Part shown: piece by piece, positions 59,560-64,000 of the stretch
Layout of the letters: the number at the start of each line of letters is the position of its first letter
How positions within the stretch are numbered: the stretch's first letter is position 1
NCBI GenBank assembly: GCA_014058105.1
Contig: JACGCM010001245.1
Coordinates: 682,001 to 746,000, forward strand
DNA from: Kingdonia uniflora
Lineage: Eukaryota > Streptophyta > Magnoliopsida > Ranunculales > Circaeasteraceae
DNA length: 64,000 nucleotides
Direction: 5' to 3'
The notes under the pieces: generated by a model
The model's database searches: none
The model's input: the letters and a program-made list of their open reading frames with translations, nothing else
Told to the model about the DNA's origin: nothing
Program-made: the position numbers and the translations under genes

Positions 59560-60322
59560 ATGTATTCATGAGGGTGGAGACCGTTTGTAGTGGATTCGAG
59601 AGGTACATTGTTCCCGAGTTGCAGGTCATTTCGGGGTTGAGAAGACTCTTTTGAATTTGCGACATTATGTCTATTGGCCGAAGATGCAGGTAAATGTTTC
59701 CCGTGTGGTTCGTGGTTGTGTGCTATGCAATACATCGAAACTTTCCAATAGGAAGATATGACCGTACTTACCATTGCCAGTTCCTAGTCTGCCTTGGGAG
59801 AGTATTTAGATGGACTTTATAGGTGGTTTCCCCATGACCTGGTGTAAGAATAACTATTTTTTTGTGGTGGTGGATCAATTCAGCAAGATGATTATTCTTA
59901 TTCCATTCCAGAAGGCAGTCATAGGGGAAGGAGTAGCGCGATTTTTTTTTAGAGACATCTGGAGGTATTTCGGGCTCCCTTCTTCTATTATTTCTGATAG
60001 TGATAACCGCTTTTTGGGGCATTTTTGGAGATCGTTATGGGGGATGATAGACACTAAGTTTAAGAGAAGTACCACTTTTCATCCACAAACAGACGGGCAA
60101 GCAGAAGTCGTCAATCACACTTTGGCATATTTATTACTGGGATTCCATTCTAAGCATCCTAAGACTTGGGATGAGAGTTTACCGTATCTTCAGTTTGTGT
60201 TCAACCTGGCAATTCATGATTCCACGTTGATGTCTCCTTTTGAAGTTTATTTGGGGTACTTGCCGCAAAGCCCTTTTAATTTGGCGTTTAGTCTTGGCGA
60301 CAAGACAGTGTCAAGGAAGTAG
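59560..60322 (+). pseudogene. Chromovirus integrase
   Basis: The H-H-C-C zinc end is visible as H-C-S-R-V-A-G-H-F-G...C-V-L-C (59609-59730). The core frame 59810-60322 has M-D-F-I-G-G-F-P, V-V-V-D-Q-F-S-K-M (first Asp near 59870), I-S-D-S-D-N-R-F (second Asp near 60000) and Q-T-D-G-Q-A-E-V-V-N (Glu near 60105), spaced as in D-D-35-E enzymes. Stops at 59588, 59759 and 59808 separate it from pol. Confidence 0.9.
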
Positions 60323-60679
60323 GAAGATGAGCAGGTTAAAGCTCAGTGTTTCATTGAGAAGATCAATAAGGTTCATGAGGTGGTTGAAGCTCTGTTGAAG
60401 AAGACTCAAGCGAAGTATAAGACTCGCCACGACAAGCATAGGGTTGAGTGTACTTTTCTTGAGGGATGGTTAGAGGCTCAAACCTATCCATTATGGTCTA
60501 TTTTTGATACTCAAGAAGATTGGTGACATTGCATTCCAGTTGGATTTTCCACCTTTCATGAAGATGTATTCCCTGATTAATGCCAAACATTTGAAGCTGT
60601 TTGAGTCGTCTCTTTCGGATAAAGACTCTGTAATCGATACTCACCTACCGTCAGTTGATGACTTATAGATGAAATAGAA

Positions 60680-60841
60680 GATCCATTATCGGAGGATGGT
60701 ATTTTAGAGAGGAAAGTTCATAGTACAAGACGGGGTGGTATTGAATCGTTCCGAGTTGGGAAGAAAGGTCAGCTACCGAGTAGGTCGAAGTGGTATAGCA
60801 GGGAATTAGGCATCGTCGTGTTCCCACATCTCCAGTTCTAG
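60680..60841 (+). pseudogene. Chromodomain-like C-terminus of the chromovirus integrase
   Basis: An open run of 53 codons to a TAG contains T-R-R-G-G-I-E-S-F-R-V, G-K-K-G-Q-L-P-S, S-K-W-Y and F-P-H-L. This matches the V-x-W-K-G-x-P-x-x-x-A-x-W pattern of chromodomains, with the key Trp of W-K-G replaced by Lys. In relatives this domain directs integration toward particular chromatin. It ends 26 bases before the polypurine tract. Confidence 0.6.
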
Positions 60842-60879
60842 CTTGAGCAGGAGCTCAAGGCTCCTAAAGGGGGGAGCCA

Positions 60880-61434
60880 TGATCCAGGAGGATCTAGGTT
60901 ATTTTGATATTTTGTCAAAGTCGTTCGAATGAGGTTGATAGTCATTCGAACGACCAAATTTCATCCCACTGGAATTTTGGCCCAGAGCCATTTTTTGTTC
61001 GAATGACTTGTATTTACGTTCGAACGAGTTATTTTCATGCCACTGGAATTTTGGCCCAGATCCATATTTTGTTTGAACGAGTTGGGTTTTCGTTCGAATG
61101 ACCAGGCAAGTTTCTAGGGTTTTATACCAATTAGTCGTAGGGTCGTTCGAACGACTTTGGCACTGTTTTGATTCTCAGGCGTTGTTTTACCTTGAGATTC
61201 ATTCTTTTATGATTTTCGAGTTCCCTAGTATATAAAGGGAACTTAGGTTATTTTCTAGGTTATGTTTATTTTTTATATTAGATCTGAAAAGAGTTCTGAG
61301 AGAAGCCTAGGGTTTGAGGGTTTTCATTGTAATTACTTCAAGTTTAAGTAATCGATTCTCTATTTTTCCAAATCTAATTAGTGTGCTTCATGTTTTTCAA
61401 CTAACTAAAAGCTTCCCAATCGTATTGTGGATTA
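60880..61434 (+). repeat. 3' LTR of the chromovirus (555 bp)
   Basis: Same ends as the 5' LTR, lacking a 20-bp piece that contains one of the TCGAACGA words. The palindrome array spans 60920-61154 and a TATATAAA box lies at 61229-61236. Confidence 0.9.
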
Positions 61435-62700
61435 GATACGGCTCATTCTCTCCATTGCACTTAATCGTGGTTAACATATTCGTCAACTTGACGTTAAAAA
61501 TGCTTTTCTTCATAGTGTTCTCAATGAGATTATGTATATGAAACAAGCACCAGGTTTCATAGATAAATCATTTCCTTATCATGTTTGTCTTCTAGACAAA
61601 TCTCTCTATGGACTTCGCCAAGCGCCTTGGACTTTTTATGATGGGTTCAGTGGTGTTTTACTCCAAATGGGTTTCATTTGTTGTTGCAGTGATACATCTA
61701 TGTTCCTACACCACGCTCCTCATGGACTTACAGTGATACTACTCTACGTCGATGATATCTTAATCACAGACGCCAACTCTAAGTTTATTGCTAAAGTTAT
61801 TGATCATCTACATTCTTGGTTTGAAGTTAAGGATTTGGGTGCTCTACATTATTTCTTGGGGATAGAAGTTGATCGACATGAAACTGGGATACAACTTAGT
61901 CAATCAAAATACGCCATCGATTTACTTAAAAAGGCGAATTTTTTATTAGCTAAGCCTTGATCTTCTCCAATTGCCGTGGGGAGTAAATTATCTTTTGACG
62001 ATGACATTCCACTTGTTGTTACTACTAATTATCGACGTCTTGTAGGGGCCTTATAGTATCTTATGATTACCCATCCCGACATCACCTATGTCGTGAATCA
62101 GGTTTATCAATTCATGCATCAACTACACCAATCTCACTTGGTAGCAGTCAGGCGCATTCTTTAAATTATATCAAACACACACCTCACTTCGGTATTCATT
62201 TATCCAAGTTGAAAAATGAACATCTTCCAGCCTTTTCTGATTTAGATTATGCTGGTTGTCCAGATAATAGGCATTCTATGACAGGGTTTTGTATTTATTT
62301 TGGTTGTAATCTCCTTATATGTGGCACTAAGAAGTAGACTACCGTCTCAAGATCAAGCACTGAAGCTGAGTACAGAGCTCATGCACATACAGCTGCAAAA
62401 ATTCAATGGTTGCTCTATCTCCTCACGAACTAGGCATAACACGAAGTCGACCACCAATTTTACATTGTGACAATGTAAGTGCTATGTACCTAGCATCTAA
62501 TCCTATTATACATGCAAGAGCTAAACACATTGAGATAGACTACCATTTTGTTCGAGAACGAGTCGTCAATGGAGTTTTGCGTATTGTTTTTGTTCACACT
62601 AATGCACAAAATGTCGATGTATTCTCTAAAAGTTTGAGTACTTCCAGATTCAATATATTACTTGACAAGCTGACAGTTCGTCCCTGCTCACCCATCAGCT
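61435..62700 (+). pseudogene. Copia RT (3' half) and RNase H after the chromovirus
   Basis: Resumes at R-Q-L-D-V-K-N-A-F-L-H (61481), then C-L-L-D-K-S-L-Y-G-L-R-Q-A-P (61590) and the catalytic L-L-Y-V-D-D-I-L (61741), K-D-L-G-A-L-H-Y-F-L-G-I-E (61830). RNase H is seen as D-L-D-Y-A-G-C (62241), S-R-S-S-T-E-A-E-Y-R (62349) and C-D-N-V-S-A-M-Y-L (62465). Stops occur near 61958, 62054, 62162 and 62336. Confidence 0.9.
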
Positions 62701-62710
62701 TAAAGGGGAA

Positions 62711-62903
62711 TGTTATGATAAGGTCTCCACTTAGTCAAACTAGTTAGGATTGAGTTGTAACTGTGAGAGATACTCTCCTCATCTATCTCTAAAAGATCTG
62801 TATATTGTTACTATATACAAGTATCTTTATGTACTATATAAATGGAATGAACTCATCCCTAATACTAAGGGTGAATTTCTACTGAAAACCTTTACATTCT
62901 TCA
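62711..62903 (+). repeat. 3' LTR of the interrupted copia element (193 bp)
   Basis: TGTTATGATAAGG...ACATTCTTCA, the same length as the 5' LTR, preceded by the purine tract AAAGGGGAA. Confidence 0.95.
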
Positions 62904-63130
62904 CATCTTATTAAATATGTTTATCATCGTAAATAACTGGTCGAGGTAGTTGTGCATTTAGTTGAGATCCTCAATATGTTTGGGAAACACCGAAACACTG
63001 TAACAAGTACTAGTCTTATCTTAAAAAATGAATTTTTGAGAGCTCCCCCCACCCCACCCACACACCCAATAAATAATGGCAGTTCAGATATTTTATAAAT
63101 AATGATAAATCATGTCTTGGGTGGTATTTA

Positions 63131-63543
63131 GAGCAGCTCCTAAAGTGTCTGACTGCCTTGAATGCAAAAAAGCCAAATCCAAGGTAGTCATACTCAATTT
63201 CCTCCAAGAGTACCTGACTAGGATTTTAAACTAATTCAAACAGGCGCATAACACTTGGGCACTCAATTTGATTTTTTTATTTTTTTTTAAATTGGGCGCC
63301 TAAATCTTAGGCGCCCGATTGATTTTAAAAAAAGAAGCGATTGGGCGCCTAAGTCTTAGGCGCCTGTTTAAAAATAGAGCAGGCGCCCAATCGCGTCTTA
63401 AAAATCCAAGGCCGAGTCTTGGATTCCAAGGCTGAGACTTGGATTTTGAGACTCAAATCCAAGTCAGTCAGGCACTGTTGGAGGACGAAAATCTGATGTG
63501 GTAATTTAAAATACAAGGTAGTGAGGCACTTTAGGAGTTGCTC
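63131..63543. mobile_element. PIF/Harbinger-like MITE, 413 bp
   Basis: Terminal inverted repeats GAGCAGCTCCTAAAGTG at the left and, reversed, GAGCAACTCCTAAAGTG at the right, extending imperfectly into TGACTGCCTTG. Target duplication TTA at 63128-63130 and 63544-63546, as expected for Tourist-type elements. The centre holds alternating GGCGCC words (CTTAGGCGCCCGAT and its inverse) able to form a long hairpin. No coding region. A truncated relative lies at 12425-12669. Confidence 0.85.
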
Positions 63544-63860
63544 TTAGTTTTCCTATCTCTGTCTTCTAAACCTAAACAGGTCTGAGTTTGAGTAAAATGA
63601 CAAATTTTCTCCCTTAATGAAGTACTCTCATACAGTAAAGGTACTTGAGCAATGCCAAATCTCCCCACCTTCAGGCTCCGTCCTTAAAACATCACTCCCT
63701 CTCAGCTTTTTCGACCTAGTGTGTCTAGGTATGCAGCCTCCGGTTCACTGCCTCTACTTTTATCCACTTGAAAACTCAAAGACACATTTTATGCATTTGA
63801 TGATTCCCCACATGAAACATTCACTATCTCTCACTCTCCAACATTTTTTTCCTCTTGCAG

Positions 63861-64000
63861 GAAACCTTACTTGGTGTCCACAATCTACTGTCCCTGAAAT
63901 CGTCTATGTTGATGGTGACTCAGTTTCGTTTACCATTGTAGAGTCTGATTTCAGCTTTGACCACCTTTGTGAGAATCATTCTCGAGATGCCAAAGAGTTT
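63861..64000 (+). CDS. Possible exon of an unrecognised gene, cut by the window edge
   Basis: A T-rich tract and CTCTTGCAG acceptor (63844-63860) precede an open frame to the window end reading N-L-T-W-C-P-Q-S-T-V-P-E-I-V-Y-V-D-G-D-S-V-S-F-T-I-V. The balanced composition and clean acceptor resemble a real exon (phase 1), but 46 codons can be open by chance. I do not recognise the protein. The upstream 63550-63840 shows no clear exon. Confidence 0.35.

Larger units (their letters stand above)
55707..61434 (+). mobile_element. Chromovirus-type Ty3/gypsy element, full length, inactive
   Basis: LTRs at 55707-56281 and 60880-61434 differ at roughly 9% of aligned positions plus a 20-bp indel (my hand alignment). 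The target duplication GATAC lies at 55702-55706 and 61435-61439. Immediately after the left LTR comes AGCGGTATCAG, a degraded primer site. A polypurine tract AAAGGGGGGAG precedes the right LTR. gag, protease, RT, RNase H, integrase and a chromodomain-like end follow in gypsy order. Numerous stops break the frame. It split a copia RT. Confidence 0.95.
52321..62903 (+). mobile_element. Ty1/copia element interrupted by a chromovirus
   Basis: LTRs of 193 bp at 52321-52513 and 62711-62903 differ at about 21 positions by my count. The duplication CATCT flanks the element at 52316-52320 and 62904-62908. The sequence after the left LTR, TGGTACCAGAAC, is a mutated methionine tRNA primer site, and AAAGGGGAA precedes the right LTR. 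gag, protease, integrase and RT are in copia order. The RT is split at 55706/61435 by a 5.7-kb gypsy insertion with target duplication GATAC, and without it the element is about 4.85 kb. All frames carry stops. Confidence 0.95.

Noticed and set aside
1..64000. tRNA, rRNA or organellar DNA
   Set aside because: No cloverleaf-forming gene or conserved rRNA stretch was recognised. The TGGTATCAGAGC words are retrotransposon primer sites.

Overview
The window is nuclear DNA of a flowering plant, most likely a eudicot. The evidence is an intron-rich gene whose six exons join into a plant-type 167-residue signal peptidase complex subunit, together with plant-specific transposon lineages: Tat-type and chromovirus Ty3/gypsy elements, Ty1/copia elements, a plant L1 LINE with a C-terminal RNase H, hAT-like and PIF/Harbinger-like short elements, and a Helitron-like end. 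No species call is possible from the sequence alone.

Layout. 1-12.4 kb: two Tat-type gypsy elements, one nested in the other. A minus-strand element (LTR, primer site, gag, protease, start of reverse transcriptase) interrupts the reverse transcriptase of a plus-strand element. The plus-strand element then continues with RNase H, integrase, a 60-bp tandem array, an antisense extra ORF and a probable 3' LTR. 12.4-13.8 kb: a short MITE-like repeat and undefined DNA. 13.8-21.0 kb: a nearly full-length but dead L1 LINE with a candidate 9-bp target duplication. 21.3-29.4 kb: the only gene I can assemble fully, the signal peptidase complex subunit SPC22/SPC3, with six exons. Its third intron carries a hAT-like element that has captured part of a CCCH zinc-finger gene and has itself been hit by a second hAT-like element.

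30.5-38.2 kb: a decayed minus-strand copia element holding a gypsy solo LTR with target duplication ATAGT. 39.9-42.4 kb: a 2.5-kb solo LTR with target duplication ACTAC, inserted in a tandemly repeated unit. 42.4-47.3 kb: mostly anonymous DNA with a Helitron-like terminus and a small two-exon pseudogene candidate. 47.3-51.4 kb: a complete but gag-less copia element (206-bp LTRs, TSD ATAAA). 52.3-62.9 kb: another copia element (193-bp LTRs, TSD CATCT), split in its reverse transcriptase by a complete chromovirus (LTRs about 0.56 kb, TSD GATAC). 63.1-63.5 kb: a 413-bp PIF/Harbinger-like MITE with TSD TTA. The right edge may enter another gene.

How it fits together. The SPC22 locus is the only functional-looking gene. 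Its neighbours are layers of transposons in which every polymerase frame is broken. The most notable points are the gene-capturing hAT-like element in the SPC22 intron, arrays of a TCGTTCGAACGA palindrome in two unrelated LTR types (plus a short third occurrence), the dyad-bearing 60-bp array with a convergent antisense ORF in the Tat element, and the 4-base ATGA overlap between the two LINE ORFs.
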